From Chamaecrista fasciculata (lineage: Eukaryota > Streptophyta > Magnoliopsida > Fabales > Fabaceae), in contig QANZ01017167.1 of the NCBI GenBank assembly GCA_003254925.1, positions 62,001-126,000 of the forward strand: a stretch of 64,000 nt of DNA, in the 5' to 3' direction. Shown in pieces: positions 13,515 through 27,004 of this stretch; positions within the stretch are counted from its first letter, which is position 1; each line of letters opens with the position of its first letter. The position numbers and the translations under genes were made by a program. The notes under the pieces were generated by a model. That model was not told where the DNA came from, did not search any database, and saw only the letters and a list, made by a program, of their open reading frames with translations.

Positions 13515-14048
13515 TCTAAACTCATGAAAAATTTAATTTTTAGCTCTCTATCTGTCCTATTATCTTGTATGCCTTTCTTAAAAGAAAATATAAAACTAAA
13601 AACTTTAATGTTTTAACCAATAAGAACTCAACCCTGAAAAAATCAACTCTCTAAAATCAAAATTAGTCAAGACTGTTTACATAAACAAACCTAATAATAA
13701 TATATGTACATAATTGCCTACCATAAATACACAAACAGTAATGAGAACAAGACAACCAGACAACATTAAAGAAGTCAACGAATTTAACATGGTAGCATAC
13801 TAGCATTCAAAATGTGGTAGTACTTTTACAGATATCTTCAATGTGGCATTCAGTTCTTACACTTCAGGCTATCTACACAGTAAAACTTCAGGGATGATGA
13901 TTTCATTTAAAACAAAAAACCAAAAAAAAAAAAGTGCAGCAACTTGGACTATATTGCAAGAAGAAAGCCAAAACTCCCTTTCTGAAGGAAGTTTGCTCAG
14001 GCTGACACACTAAGCAGAGCTAGAATTTCTAGATTACATGATTCTGGC
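13515..14048. other. Intergenic region downstream of CML21
   Basis: AT-rich sequence. The last ~200 bp upstream of 14049 is probably the CML21 3' UTR (minus strand). No other feature is recognised. Confidence 0.4.
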
Positions 14049-16339
14049 TTATTCATCTTCTTCATCATCAGCTTCGTCAATTCCAACCCAACAGGTAAAT
14101 GCAAAAAGAAACTCCTTGAAACTCACCATTCCATTGTTATCCCAGTCCATCTCTTCTGCAGCATTTTGCAAGGAATACAAAACAGTTAATAATGGATTCT
14201 TGCATAGAACAAATTCTAAGGCAGACCAGATCCTTAAAAAGTTAAATGGATCAAGATAAAATTTAGGAGTAAATTAATTATTTGATCCCTGAAAGATAAA
14301 ATTATTTGATTTAGTCCCTGAAAGATACAATTACGATCAATTTGATCATTTTGTTAAGGATACCTATAAAAATTGAATGACAAATATGATATAGTTTAAA
14401 ATTTTGTCAAAACTGCAATAAGCGATTGAGGTTAAAAACCACATTTGCCGTTAAATTTGAATTGATGTTTTAGAAAAAGGACCAAATTGATTGTAATTGC
14501 ACCTTTTTCAGGGACAAAATCTTATAACTTTATCTTTTAGGTAGTAAATTGATGTATTTATCATCTTTTAGGGAACAAAACATTAATTTACTCTAACTAT
14601 ATTTTGTAAACATTGTCTTCAACAATGAGACCAATCATTATCATGCTTGTATATCTATCCATGATTGGTTTGGTTTTAGCCTAACTATATTTTGTAAACA
14701 TAGTCTTCTACAATTCTATCTGACACAAAACTATTTGATGTCGCATGACACTCACAAAAGTATGCACATGTTTATGAAAAAACGGATGCCTCAAGTATAT
14801 ACATACATGTAAATTTTAAACATATAGGGAGAAACAGAAATGTGAATTCACACATGAAAATACATAGAGGGAGGGACTAGGGAGAGAGAAAGCTAACCAA
14901 ATCTTTTCATGGCTATTCGTCCTGAAGAGCGCTCCCCTGAAGTAGTTTCATTTATAGCTTCAACCATCTCACTTTTGCTTACATAGCCATCCTTGTTTTT
15001 GTCCAAGAATACAAATGTATCAACCAAAGTCTCAAATGTGGCCTCCAGACTCGGCATCCCAATTTGTGATTTCTAGAGAAGTCAAGGGGTAGAAGTTGCA
15101 AAGTAGAAAGGCAAGGACTTCCTTCGATTATGATTATTCAAAGAAAACAGTGCAGCCAAGCATGACATCCATTTATCTGCCTTCTAAAATTTCATTGCTC
15201 AAAGTTTCTAAGCTAATAACCGCAGTACATTGGCCCACAATGATATTTTCTATCCTGGGCAATTAGAAGGTAATTAGGTCATTCTATACAAAATATATGA
15301 AAATAAAGCTTCAGGCTTCTCCCTACCAAAGAAAAAAAAAATCATTTCCACCTTTTATAGGATAATGTGATGACGGAAAAAAAAATAAATTGAAAACAAG
15401 GTCACACCAGAAAACCAGGCCTGAACAGATGGAACTGAAGAGTTCATCATGTTTCAACTTGAGAAGTTAAATGTAGTATAAATTTAAGAAATGATTTAAA
15501 TCTAAAATAGGGAATAAAAAAACAGATATGTTCTTTAAAATCTGGTTTTACTCATCTATCAACCAGATATAATTTTTTAAAAGTGTCTTGTATATAGCAA
15601 CATATGGAAGAACAAAGAAGCTTATACGGCAAAAACAATGCATTACTGGATACAGCACGAAGGACCCGTGGATCATCCTTGAAAAGGTAGACAAGGCAGA
15701 GAAGTACAATAAACTCATTGAACTTAATTCCCATGTCATCATTAATGTCACATGCTTCGAAAAGATCCTTGATCTCTTCCTCATTGAAAGAAAGTTCCAG
15801 CTTACTGAAACATTTTTTCAGCTCTTCATGATCTATTACTCCATTTGAATCATCATCTATACAAAAGGACACAAGCACGCACCTCTTAGAAACCATAAGA
15901 AGATAAATAATGACTGTTTTTCTGTGTACACAAGCATGCATGGGTGACACAAGCATAATAAACATGAAGCGGAAACCCATCTAACTTTGATTTGCAGTAC
16001 TTTGGCATGATACTGTATAATCTACTTTCAGGGCTCTTTTATTATATCCATTGCATACTTCTGCTAGAAGATATTATCAGCTGATATATTAAATCACAAT
16101 ATTTATTTAACAAGAGCATAAAAACAAGGCAGAAACCCACCGAATTGCTTAAATATCGCTTTGCATTTTCTTAAACTCTCATCAATTTTCGGGAACTTCA
16201 AGATTATACTGTTGAATGATCTCATGGAACTTCCTTTAGATTCCCTCCGCTGCATGGCTTCGACCATTTTAGCCTCAATCTTGGTTTCTGGTGTCCAAAC
16301 CTTTCTTGGTGAGTCATCTGTTCCTAATACAGCTCCCAT
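14049..16339 (-). CDS. CML21: Calcium-binding EF-hand protein CML21-like (4 coding exons, 227 aa)
   Basis: Calmodulin-like calcium sensor. Coding exons in transcript order are 16339-16141, 15856-15654, 15072-14898 and 14155-14049 (684 nt, GT-AG introns, stop TAA). The N-terminus (MGAVLGTDDSPRKVWTPETK) and SFNSIILKFPKIDESLRKCK match the Arabidopsis CML21 that I recall (about 231 aa). There are four EF-hand loops. Loop 1 starts at Asp67 (DDDSNGVIDHEE), loop 3 is DKNKDGYVSKSE and loop 4 is DWDNNGMVSFKE; these three are canonical. Loop 2 (DINDDMGIKFNE) has Met where Gly is usual at position 6. Gly2 could be myristoylated, but residue 6 is Gly rather than Ser/Thr, so this is uncertain. The acidic tail ends EADDEEDE. 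A spliced non-coding leader probably lies at about 16.95-17.23 kb. Confidence 0.93.
14264..14600. repeat. Terminal-inverted-repeat element inside CML21 intron 3
   Basis: The ends 'GGAGTAAATTAATTATTTGATCC' (left, shown here as a 14266-start TIR) and its near reverse complement ending at about 14598 form ~32-bp inverted repeats with few mismatches. Words such as 'tgatccctgaaagat' and 'atcttttagggaac' pair across the element. I could not find a convincing TSD. Just beyond it, an ~35-bp segment at 14593 is repeated near 14680. Confidence 0.6.
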
Positions 16340-16949
16340 TGCCTATCAACAAATAAAATTAGGATTCAAGCAGAAGCCTTAGCTACCTGGGAAACATGTG
16401 AACAAAAACCTAATAAATAATTAAGTATTACATAAAAATCGATACAACGATTTTTGAGATTTAAAATGGTCCCTTGACCCCTTGACGTGACAGAAACTTA
16501 TCTTGAAATCTAAAGTAATCTTTAAAAACACATAAATGTCTAGGATTTCAAGGAATTATAACAAAATGGCAAGCTGAAAATTATTTAGAATACAGCCCTC
16601 AGGATCTATATTCAATAGAAATATCAATGCTGTAGAAGGTATCAGCACAAAGAATTAGCCCATTGACCATCTCTCTCTCCACTCTGCTTTAAGTCCAAAT
16701 CTGATATCTGCCAACAACCTTACGAAGTGTTTAGTGTGATCAAAAGTTGAAAGTTGAAACTAATCAACATAAATTATCGAATTCCTATATGCTCCCTAAA
16801 AGCTTGTAGTATATCAGTTTTGGTCCTCCCCATTTCTGACCAAAAAACAAATATTAAATATATGAATGAAATTTTCATTGCAAATGGAAGAAGGCATGAG
16901 AATACAAAATCTATACCACGCAGATGAGGAAAAAAGTATGACAAAGGAG

Positions 16950-17240
16950 AAGGAAGGAGCAGGTGGTCAGCAAGCTCCTCAAAATCGAAACTGAAATACG
17001 ATCAGCAGCAACCCCAGAAGTCAAAGATTCATGTGCTCTGTACCTGAAATCAGAGAATCAAAAAAACCCAAAAAAATATATAAAGGTAGAAGAATAGAAC
17101 AAATCAGCAAGAACCAGAAAGAAGGGTTAGTGCTGAAGATTGCAGAAAAATGGATGGGTTTTTTTGTTAAGAGAAAGAAAGAAGATTTGCAAAAAGGGAA
17201 TGCTAAAGTTAGGAAAGTGAGAGTCTGACCTTGTTAATGC
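16950..17240 (-). other. CML21: Probable CML21 5' UTR exon region
   Basis: On the minus strand this stretch is pyrimidine-rich and contains a consensus-like donor (TTTCAG|GTACAGAG near 17046), suggesting a leader intron before the coding exon at 16339. There is no transcript evidence. Confidence 0.4.
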
Positions 17241-17316
17241 GTCAAACTAGGTTTGTGGTTTGCCCACCACGTATTGTAATTGCTCTCGATTAAACCGCAT
17301 TATCTGCTATTCGCTT

Positions 17317-17323
17317 ATTATAT
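17317..17323 (-). promoter_or_regulatory. Candidate TATA box of CML21
   Basis: The minus strand reads ACAATATAATAAGC about 80-100 bp upstream of the pyrimidine-rich leader. It is about 115 bp from the foldback element that starts at 17437. Confidence 0.35.
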
Positions 17324-17436
17324 TGTGCCAACAACTTCGATGCCGATCCTTTTCAAATTACACCATGGACCGCCATTCAGATCAATGAGCTCACAGACAC
17401 AAGCATGCAGACAAAGTTTTTGCTTCTTTTTTCTTT

Positions 17437-17974
17437 GGTTAAAGAGTCATTTTGGTCCTAAATATATGTCATAATGTTCATTTTGGTCCATTATGTTTCA
17501 AAATGTTCAAATTGGTCATAAATGTTAGCAAAATGTTTCATTTTGGTTCCAAACTATTAAATATGACTTGTTTCAAATTCAAACATGACCAGTTTAGAGC
17601 TATGTATTGTTTTCGAATAGTACTTTCTTTGTCTAGTTGGGGTCGCCAGCAAACGAGGTCAAAACGATCTTAAAGTAGATCGCTCATTTCATGGTCGAAC
17701 AAGTAAAGTTGATTATATCTCTCTCGTTTCAAATTCGAATGTGACGAATTCAGATTTACGAGTTCCTCTTAACAAGTCCTTTGAACTTGAAATGAGAGAC
17801 GAGAGAAATATGACTAAATTCAATAATTTGGAACTAAAATGAAACATTTTATAAATATTTAGGACCAAAATGAAATATTTTGCCAGCATTTATGACCAAT
17901 TTGAATATTTTGAAACATAATGGACCAGAATAAACATTAGAGTATACATTTATGACCAAAATAACCCTTTAACC
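17437..17974 (+). mobile_element. Long-TIR foldback element with exact 9-bp TSD (Mutator-like MITE), copy 1
   Basis: Terminal inverted repeats of roughly 110-140 bp begin GGTTAAAG and carry repeated 'TTTGGTCC' blocks. The 9-bp direct repeat TTTTTCTTT flanks the element exactly (17428-17436 and 17975-17983), which is the TSD length of Mutator-like transposons. No transposase is present. The unique interior is shared, in reverse orientation, with the element at 28359-28881. The element lies 100-200 bp upstream of the CML21 promoter. Confidence 0.82.
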
Positions 17975-17985
17975 TTTTTCTTTTC

Positions 17986-18230
17986 AATAAACTAATAATT
18001 AGATCTCCCAAAGATTATTAAGTTAATGATTTAGTCATTAAAAAATTGGAAATGTATACTTATTCTCTAAAATAATCAAATGATATAGTTATTTGTCCTT
18101 TTCACAAGTTATAAAGTATATTGTTTAGTTATTTCAGGGATTAATAAGTAAAAAATTTGATTATTTTAGAAATTAAATTATATATTTCAATTTTTCTATA
18201 ATCTTTTAAAGATTAAATTTTTAGTTTATT
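17986..18230. repeat. Short inverted-repeat element
   Basis: The left end AATAAACTAATAATTAGATC pairs with the right end GATTAAATTTTTAGTTTATT. It starts only two bases after the TSD of the preceding element. No clear TSD of its own. Confidence 0.5.
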
Positions 18231-19190
18231 CTTTTCTTTTTTAGAAAAATGGTAATAATAATATGGACCATCCACGAGAATAAAAGGCTAAATTTTTGTC
18301 TTCTCTGTGGTTTGTTTTTAGCATCATAAAGGCAAATTAGGTATGCATTGGGTAAACAATACCTTGCTAAACTCAATAAATATCCATGCCCTTAAAAAGA
18401 TCTTAAAAGGCGTTTTAAAAGTTAAAACATATCCACCTCCGTTGTATTGGTGATGCATTCGTTAATTTCAATGAATTGACATCTAATTAGTGAGTGAAAG
18501 CGATCTCTAAATTATGCTTTGGATATTCTGATCCCACTAACAATATTAGAAATCAAAATAATTATGCAATCTAATTTCGTGTAATCAGAAGACACTTGTG
18601 AGTGTTTCTGTATAATCAGGATATTAATTAAATTTTTATGATTAAAGTTCTAAAGATATTAGTATGACCAAAATGTATTTTTTATCTATCTATTTTATAG
18701 TCTAAATAAGGATTATTACTTCTTCCAATGAAACTCGCATGGGATAAAATTCTTATAATAAATATGTTTATAATAAGACTTGCATTCAGAATTTTGTTTA
18801 TAATAATTGAAATAGCCACTTTAAATTTAGAATTGTTGAAAATGTCACTTCGATTGGATAATTTGTAAAAAGTCATTTTTCAGGTCAACCACAACAATCC
18901 AAAATAATTATAATTAGTTTGGATTAGCTCAGTTAATTAATTTCTGGATTAGAAAAAACTAAAAAGTTATAAAATTTTCTAAAAAGCTCCAAAAGGAAAA
19001 TATGAATATATATATATAATTAAACTATATATTTATTAATCTCTTTTTTATAGATTAAAGAAAACATTATTTAACCTTTTTTATAGATTAAAGAAAATAT
19101 TATTTAACTTTTTTAGAGATTAAATTCTATATTTACTTTTAGAGACTGATTTGTTAATTTACTTTTTTTTTATGGTAACAGAGAAAAATA
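18231..19190. other. AT-rich intergenic DNA
   Basis: No gene is recognised. At about 19030-19130 a ~37-bp unit ('ttttatagattaaagaaaa') is tandemly repeated about two to three times with small changes. Confidence 0.5.
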
Positions 19191-19202
19191 AACTTCCAAC
19201 TA

Positions 19203-19392
19203 TTTGATTGATGTGTTATATTTATTTTGGTTGACTAACTGGTAGATTTGATACGCGTCGCACATCTAGTTATAGTCCGAGAGTCTCTCAATAAAGATAA
19301 TTGTATTCATAAAGTCTCAAATTTGAAATTTTGCTTAAGTAATATTAAACTATTTACCACTTAAAGTAACTCCTTTTTTAAGTTGTACTTTA
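19203..19392 (-). mobile_element. Degenerate SINE-like element (candidate)
   Basis: The minus strand shows an A-box-like TTAAGTGGTAAATAG followed by AATTTCAAATTTGAG, a weak B box. It ends with 'caaatctaccagttagtcaa' and an A-rich stretch. Possible flanking repeats ('aacttccaactat' near 19191 and 'tactttcaacaat' near 19390) match only about 10 of 13. Old or spurious. Confidence 0.35.
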
Positions 19393-20085
19393 CTTTCAAC
19401 AATACAAGAAAGAATTAGGTGTCTACCCTACAAGACCAAAAAACAACTCCACTAAGATGAGCTCATGAGCCATAAACCTTTAATTCACAACCGCAAAGAC
19501 ACTTATAAAAGGGAGTGCACATGATTAGCTAACCAATAAGCAAACTCTTTAGAAGTGTGTAAGGCTAGCTCCGCAAACTTGAAAGAGAAAAGAGAATGTA
19601 TCTCATATTTATAAGTGAAGTGCTGAGAGAAGAAATGTCAAATGTATGAATGATTCACTAACACTTTCTCTTTTTAATTGTTCCTTTCAATACTACACTT
19701 GTAGTCTTGTAGTGTACTATAAGAATCCTCTCTCGAAGAGAAGCTCCTCTTCCCGTCAGGAGATTATATCTTGAATAGAGTTCACTATTAATTGTTTGTA
19801 TGAAACTTGTTTAAGTCCTTTTATAGACTAACTTTATCTTGAAATGTTAGAGGTTGAGCACGAGATTTAGATGAAACTAGTAAAAAATAATGTGCAAGGA
19901 TAATTATCTACTCGATGCTCAAATTAATAGGATGTCTCTCCTGAAAATATTAATAAAATAGTATATTTAACTACCTATATCTTATTATTTACTGAATTTT
20001 GTGTGTGTACATATATTATGAAAATCTTGGTATGGACTTAATACTCTCACTAATCTGAATCATTTGGAATGGTCATAGTTAGGTC
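19393..20085. other. Intergenic DNA, no feature seen
   Basis: No coding similarity or repeat structure is recognised. The moderate base composition between 19400 and 19900 may be an old transposon remnant, which I cannot name. Confidence 0.3.
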
Positions 20086-20087
20086 TT

Positions 20088-20562
20088 TCGCTGCTTTTAG
20101 TTATGTCCCTAATGTTTATTTTGTGTAAGTTATGCCCCCAACGTTTCACATTGATGTCAATTATATCCTAACCTCAATATTTTTTGGGCCAAAGTCTTAG
20201 TTCAATCTTAGAAATTAATACATAAAACCGATTGTATGATGTCCTGTAATCAAAACCCATGAAAGAGATGAACAAAACGGAGCTCAAGATGATGCGAAAA
20301 TGGAGTTTTTCCGGCTGGTGAACAGTACTTTCGATGGTGGTGGTGGTGGTAGTGAAGATGATGATTCTTTGAGTTAAGGGACCAAAACGGAACTTTGAGC
20401 AAACTTGAGGGGCCAAAATAAGACTTTGGCCCAAAAAATATTGAGGTTATGGTATAATTGACAACAATATGAAACGTTGGAAGCATAACTGACACAAAAT
20501 AAGCATTAGGGGCATAACTGAAACTGACCTCAAACGTTTGGGACACAAAGAAGTATTTTGCA
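20088..20562. mobile_element. Foldback element with composite TIR (both TIR modules), left end truncated
   Basis: Each arm contains, from outside in, a 'TTATGCCCC..ACGTTTCA' module and a 'GGGCCAAAGTCTTA' module. The arms pair across a ~100-150 bp core (about 20210-20360). Because the pairing continues through the junction of the two modules (AATATTTTTTGGGCC and its reverse complement), this is one long TIR rather than a nested insertion. The core (AAAACGGAGCTCAA, GAAAATGG) resembles the cores of the 32.5-kb and 59.7-kb elements. The right end stops at TTTTGC, like the 59.7-kb element; the outermost ~40 bp of the left arm is missing. Confidence 0.7.
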
Positions 20563-20699
20563 TTAAAAAAAATTACTAGACCCAAACTTAAAACAAGTGA
20601 TAAAACAAAACCTCATATTTGACCCCTATATCATTTAATACTCCAATGTCAACTCTAACCAAAGGAAGAAACTAAAATATGTATCGACATTTTGATATA

Positions 20700-20963
20700 T
20701 CTTATATTATATGGTTCTACCCTTTTCTGGTGGTTTTTCTTTTTTAACTTTAGGCTAAACTTTAATTAACCAATCAAAAAATACATAATTGTTCATATTA
20801 TAATTATAAATTAAATAAAAAACTAAAAAGTGGGTTGAGAACGTGGGTTGTGCCTCTCTCTCCTCATCTTTTTCTATAATGTGGGCCAAACTTGAGTCCA
20901 TAAACCATCGCAAGGAATTAGATACACTCCAAGGTTCAAAGCATCAAAATGCTATATATCTAG
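20700..20963 (+). mobile_element. Candidate mini-Helitron
   Basis: It begins TCTTATATTATATGGTTCTA, closely matching the 5' ends of the two Helitron-like elements at 29944 and 62461. A possible 3' end is CTAG at 20960-20963, preceded by a short hairpin (AGCAT-CAAA-ATGCT) about 10 nt upstream. It lies between A and T as Helitrons require. The 5' end is good; the 3' end is less certain. Confidence 0.4.
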
Positions 20964-23395
20964 TTACCGAAAAAAAATGCTATATATCTAATAAGAAATA
21001 AATAAATAAATTCACAATATTAGTCTACTACTTAACTAAGGAGTGTTTTTGTTTTAAACCACCATAAGATATTTTTTAATCATCTGTTTTATGATTTACG
21101 TTAGAATTAATTTTAATTTGATTTAAGAGGCCCCATAATAGAGGTAAGGTTAAGGTTTTTTCAATAATGCTGCTAAAAAAAAAAGGTTTTTTCAATAAGG
21201 ATGTTTCTAATAAAATTCAAATCTAAATCTTTACCTATATAAATAGAAGTACTTACTACTCCAATCAACAACTTGTTACTCATTGAAAAGTGATTTATTC
21301 ATATAAATCTCAACCTATGCACATACTTAAATTTTAAAATAATATTTATATTGCAAGTAGAGAAAGATTTTTTTTTCAATTATTTTTCATTTTCACTTTA
21401 AAGAAAATATCTTAGTAATCAATCAAATGACTTAGTGTTGGGCTTTCAAAGTGCATATTCAAGAGATATAAGGCTTCTTTGGCCTGTTTCAAAAAAAAAA
21501 AGTGCATATTCAAGAGAAACCAAAAGAAACCACGCTCTCCACTCTTTCTTTTTCTTTTTTCTTTTTCTTAGTAATTGCCATGATGAAAAAGTGGCCATAA
21601 TTTACAATAAAGATGTGTATATAATTAAGTGGGCTAACACTACAAAGCCTAAACATTGTATTATCATGCCTACTTCAAGCCTTTCAATAACAAGAAGAAC
21701 ATCAAGTCATGTGCATAAAAGTGGATTAATGATGTCTCATCAAACAACAAAGTCTCAATTAGCATTATGATGCATGCTATGAGCCTATAAGTCATTATAG
21801 TTATAGAGGTTGGTGGTGTTTCAAGGAATCTCTTTGAAGTTGATATTTCAGGACTTATATTCGGGATTGCTATTTTTCAGCTACATTTACTTTATTTTTA
21901 GCTAAAAAAGCTTTCTATAGTAATTTAGGTTGTTTGTTTTTACTTCTACATTCTTTATTTCAAATAAAACAGTTCAATTTTCAAACCATACTATTACTAA
22001 TCAACAAAAATAAAAGCATACTATTGCTTGGATAGTCCAAATTGAGTTAGAACTAATTCGCACTATAACATTCTATGAATTATAAGAAAACTAATTTAGA
22101 AAAGTTGTTCAATTAGTATTTATCTTCGTACAAACCCTAACCCTCTAAAAGCAAATTCTTTATGTTTTTTTTTGGCCTGAATGAACATTGATGTTCCTCA
22201 TACTTCGTATATATGGGACTCGTATACAGTGAAGATGAGGAACATTATCGCTTTATATATGGTTCTTGAATTTTAACTATCGATAATTATATATATTGGG
22301 ATATGGGTTCATTTTTGATGGATTGACCCAGTCAAAGATAATTTGATAATTATTATTATTATTATTATTATTATTATTGAGTATATTAATTAATGAATAA
22401 AGATCATGAAAGTGGCCAGAGTTTTATGAGAAATATTTTTTAGAATTTAATTAATTAATTATGAAAAAATATTCTCTATCCCACTAAGAGAGAGATAGAC
22501 TTGACATAATTTTACACAAAGGAACACGTTCAAGAGGCAGTTTTCTCAAGTGGAGAAAAACGCACAAATATGTGCGTGAGGTGGTGTACGAGATGCTCTC
22601 GGTTCTTTTTACCAGTTGAGAGAAACTTTGCAGTCTTGGTCATCTTCCTCTCATGATGTATTTGCTATGTAGATCGATAGTTCATGGATCCGAGTTCGAC
22701 TTTGTAACCGAGTCTTTGCGTGAGTATTTGGTTTCATTAATCCAAGTACACCCAAATTTTTACAACATATGATCACACTCAATAAAAATTATTATTTTTC
22801 TTTTGATCATCATTCAATTTCAATCTATCAATTTTTCTTATAATATTCTATTGTGTCACAAAAATCTTTTTATCTTAATTTTGACTATTTTATTTTGCCT
22901 GAATTTTGACTAATTGTTATTGTCATTTTTTACCATTTTTTTTTTCTCAATTTATTTTTAACCACTTGATTTAGTTCAACCCAATGTAAGTTGTTTGTTT
23001 AAAAAATCTGTTCAAAATCACTTAAATCGTCCAACAATAGGATATGCTGATAAAATTTATTATTTGAATTTTCACAAAATACTTTTTTTTTCCGAAATTT
23101 TCACAAAATACTTGATAGTTGATATCTATGAATATTGGATATTTTTCAAAAGATGAGAATGTTTAATTCAATTTTTTTAAAAATAAAACTGGAACATAAT
23201 TACTAATAGATACAACAATAATTAATTTGTCCATTCTTTTAAAGATATTAAGTGAAAATTAATATAATTCAAAGTTTTATTAAATTATACTTGGCGGAAA
23301 TCAAAATAAATCAAAGCTTTATAATTCAATATTTTTTTATAATTTTACATTTTAAAAATTTAAATCAATTTTTAAAAAATAATATCATGTAATTT
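20964..23395. other. Intergenic region, 21.0-23.4 kb
   Basis: AT-rich, with no recognisable gene. A short ORF at 21435-21770 has biased, low-complexity composition and no family signature. An (ATT)n microsatellite lies at about 22342-22378. The segment 22500-22780 has more balanced composition and may be a solo terminal repeat or degraded element, but I find no ends. Confidence 0.4.
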
Positions 23396-23412
23396 AAAAT
23401 AAAATTGTTTGT

Positions 23413-23609
23413 GCCAATAAAGGTGGACCCCGTTGTTAATGAGTCGACTCATAACTTACAAAGTCGTGAGTTCGATTCCCACTGCCTATGCGAGGATCTT
23501 GTTGATAGCCGATCTGTAAGTACCTCTGTAAACGCTCATAAAGTCTGGATGTTTGTCATGACTTTGGTGAACTAGCGGAGTTCTATACACCTAAATTTTC
23601 TTTTATTAA
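23413..23609 (+). mobile_element. SINE-like retroposon with 17-bp TSD upstream of the E2 gene
   Basis: Contains a good B box (GTGAGTTCGATTCCCAC, about 23468-23484) and an upstream A-box-like GTTGTTAATGAG. Flanking direct repeats at 23396-23412 and 23610-23626 agree at 15 of 17 positions. Non-coding. It lies about 160 bp upstream of the TATA tract of the ubiquitin-conjugating enzyme gene. Confidence 0.72.
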
Positions 23610-23769
23610 AAAATAAAACCGTTTGTTGAAATAAAAATAAAAATAAATAAATAAAGCGAATCGTGTATTGCCAGGTTAAAGCCGTGCGTGGCAGAGTCTG
23701 AGTATCGCAAAACACCAAGTTTCGGCTAAAAACGGCGTCACTCGCTATTCTCTCTCTTCTTTCTCTCTC

Positions 23770-23793
23770 TTATATATATATATATATATATAA
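23770..23793 (+). promoter_or_regulatory. TATA tract of the E2 gene promoter
   Basis: A run of (TA)n follows a CT-rich segment and is followed about 30-50 bp on by a leader rich in CT. The spliced leader exon below makes this the likely core promoter. Being a microsatellite, it may vary in length. Confidence 0.5.
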
Positions 23794-23814
23794 TATATTC
23801 ATATCACATTCACT

Positions 23815-23925
23815 ATCTCCACACGCTACGCTACGCAACGCAACTACTTCCTCTTTCTTCCTTCATTCCTTCCTGCGTTTCGCTCTCTCTCTCTAAACTC
23901 TCATCCCAAACCCTAGAATCACCAG
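23815..23925 (+). other. Non-coding first exon of the E2 gene (approximate start)
   Basis: A CT-rich leader ends with ACCAG|GTCCGT at 23925/23926. The first coding exon has an acceptor TTTACAG at 24727, giving an ~800-bp leader intron, as is common in plant ubiquitin-system genes. The transcription start is estimated. Confidence 0.55.
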
Positions 23926-24744
23926 GTCCGTTTCTTTCTCTTTTCATCCACTCTTCTCCGATTTTAATGCTTGCTTTTCATCTTTTACGTTTCAGGTTTC
24001 GATTTCACTTTTCATCATGCCGAATTTTTGTTCGTTTTCCTCTGTTCTTTCTTGTTTTTTTTTTTTGAGTGTGTAGTTTGTATTTAGAGTTGAGATTGTG
24101 TATATTCCTGTTGTGTCTCTGGTCTGGCGATGTTAAAGTTTATGCTGTTTACTTACTGAGAAGTTTGCGTTTGTTTTTGCTTTGCCGAAACCGTGTTCTT
24201 TCTTTTCTTGTTCATAATTGCGTGCACGGATAGTATATTTGGCTTGGTAGAATCGGATAGTGGCGAAGATAAATGGTTTATTCTCTCTGGTTATATTTGC
24301 GATTTAACTGGGGCTTTATCGAAGGATACAGTATTCTGGAATTTGTTGTACTTATTTTGAGTTTTTCTGTCGCTGATGATGTTAGCGATCGAACGGGTCT
24401 CCAAAACATTCATTAAGTAAATGAAGTAAGGGGGAGGAAGTAAAGTATTAGCTTGAAACCTGTGACCGTAGTTTTAAGATTCTACTGATAATTTATATTT
24501 ATAATTCTGTTATATTTCAATGGTTTATAATATATATACAGCTGGGGGATAATAGTTCAGCATTTCTATCCAGGTGATGTTTTAGGTTTGTCCTAGGAAT
24601 TTTCATCAGTTTTCCTTGCTGCCAACCTTTATGGATGGCCAATGGCACTAATCAACTATATTATATGCTTTCCAATTTCCATCACCAGGGAATGCCTCCC
24701 TTAATTATTTTCTTTTTTCGTTTACAGTGAGAGGACCTTGACCA

Positions 24745-26297
<1,553 letters not shown>

Positions 26298-27000
26298 GGT
26301 CTCTGGTCGGTTTGCCAAAATATTCTGCATAAGCACTGCCTTATTAGTAAATAAAATAGCGTTGAATTGGTGTAAACAAATATGAAACTCTAGTCTGGTT
26401 TGAAGTTCTTTGAACGTTTATTTGTCCTTAATATTGGAAAAGCAGTCACAGGTATTTCGTAGTGCTTCGAAGTTTATCGCCAAAATTGTCCATATATTCT
26501 GCATATTATATTGCATGATTTACCTTCTAGCCTCTTTTGATGTCCAATGCAATCTGACTAGTGCGATTTTGATACAAGTCGTATATTGGGGGAAGGCATG
26601 CCCAGAAGTCTGCAGTGCCTTCCCTGTTCTTACAGGTTACTCTTTGGATTTAGGCTCTCTCTTTAGGTTCCTGCTATTTGAATTTTGGCCGAGGTTGGCT
26701 TTATGTGAGTAATATTAGTTTTCCTTCTACTTGATTTTTGAAGTATCTTATCTTGAACTCATGTCTCCTCGACCCATATTTTTCTTTTTTGTAAAACTGA
26801 TGCATTGGTGTCATCTGAATCAAAGCCTCTGGTTTGTTTTTTGGTTGGAAGAATGCTATCCACTGAAAAGAAGCCCTTTCTATGTTCAAGCCTGATTTGC
26901 CTTCAAATTGATCATTGTTGATGGTATTGTTGCCTGCTGAACTTAGCACACGAACTTTTTATTTTTGTCAAAAGAAAAAACAAACTAACAAGAAAATCAT
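26298..27000. other. E2 gene 3' UTR and downstream DNA
   Basis: Probably contains the 3' UTR over the first 200-450 bp. The composition is less AT-rich than the desert beyond. No second gene is seen. Confidence 0.4.
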
Positions 27001-27004
27001 TTAA

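Noticed and set aside
14264..14600. TSD for the element in CML21 intron 3
   Set aside because: Flanks (ATAAAATTT and AACTATATT) match at only about half of the positions.
20188..20432. Separate nested GGCCAAAG element inside the 20-kb element
   Set aside because: Flanking sequence is itself an inverted repeat that continues through the boundary, not a direct repeat, so there is no TSD. Treated as one composite TIR.
21435..21770. 111-aa ORF
   Set aside because: Biased composition (poly-Phe from a poly-T tract, 'AYSRD/AYSRE' from a local direct repeat), and no splice partners.
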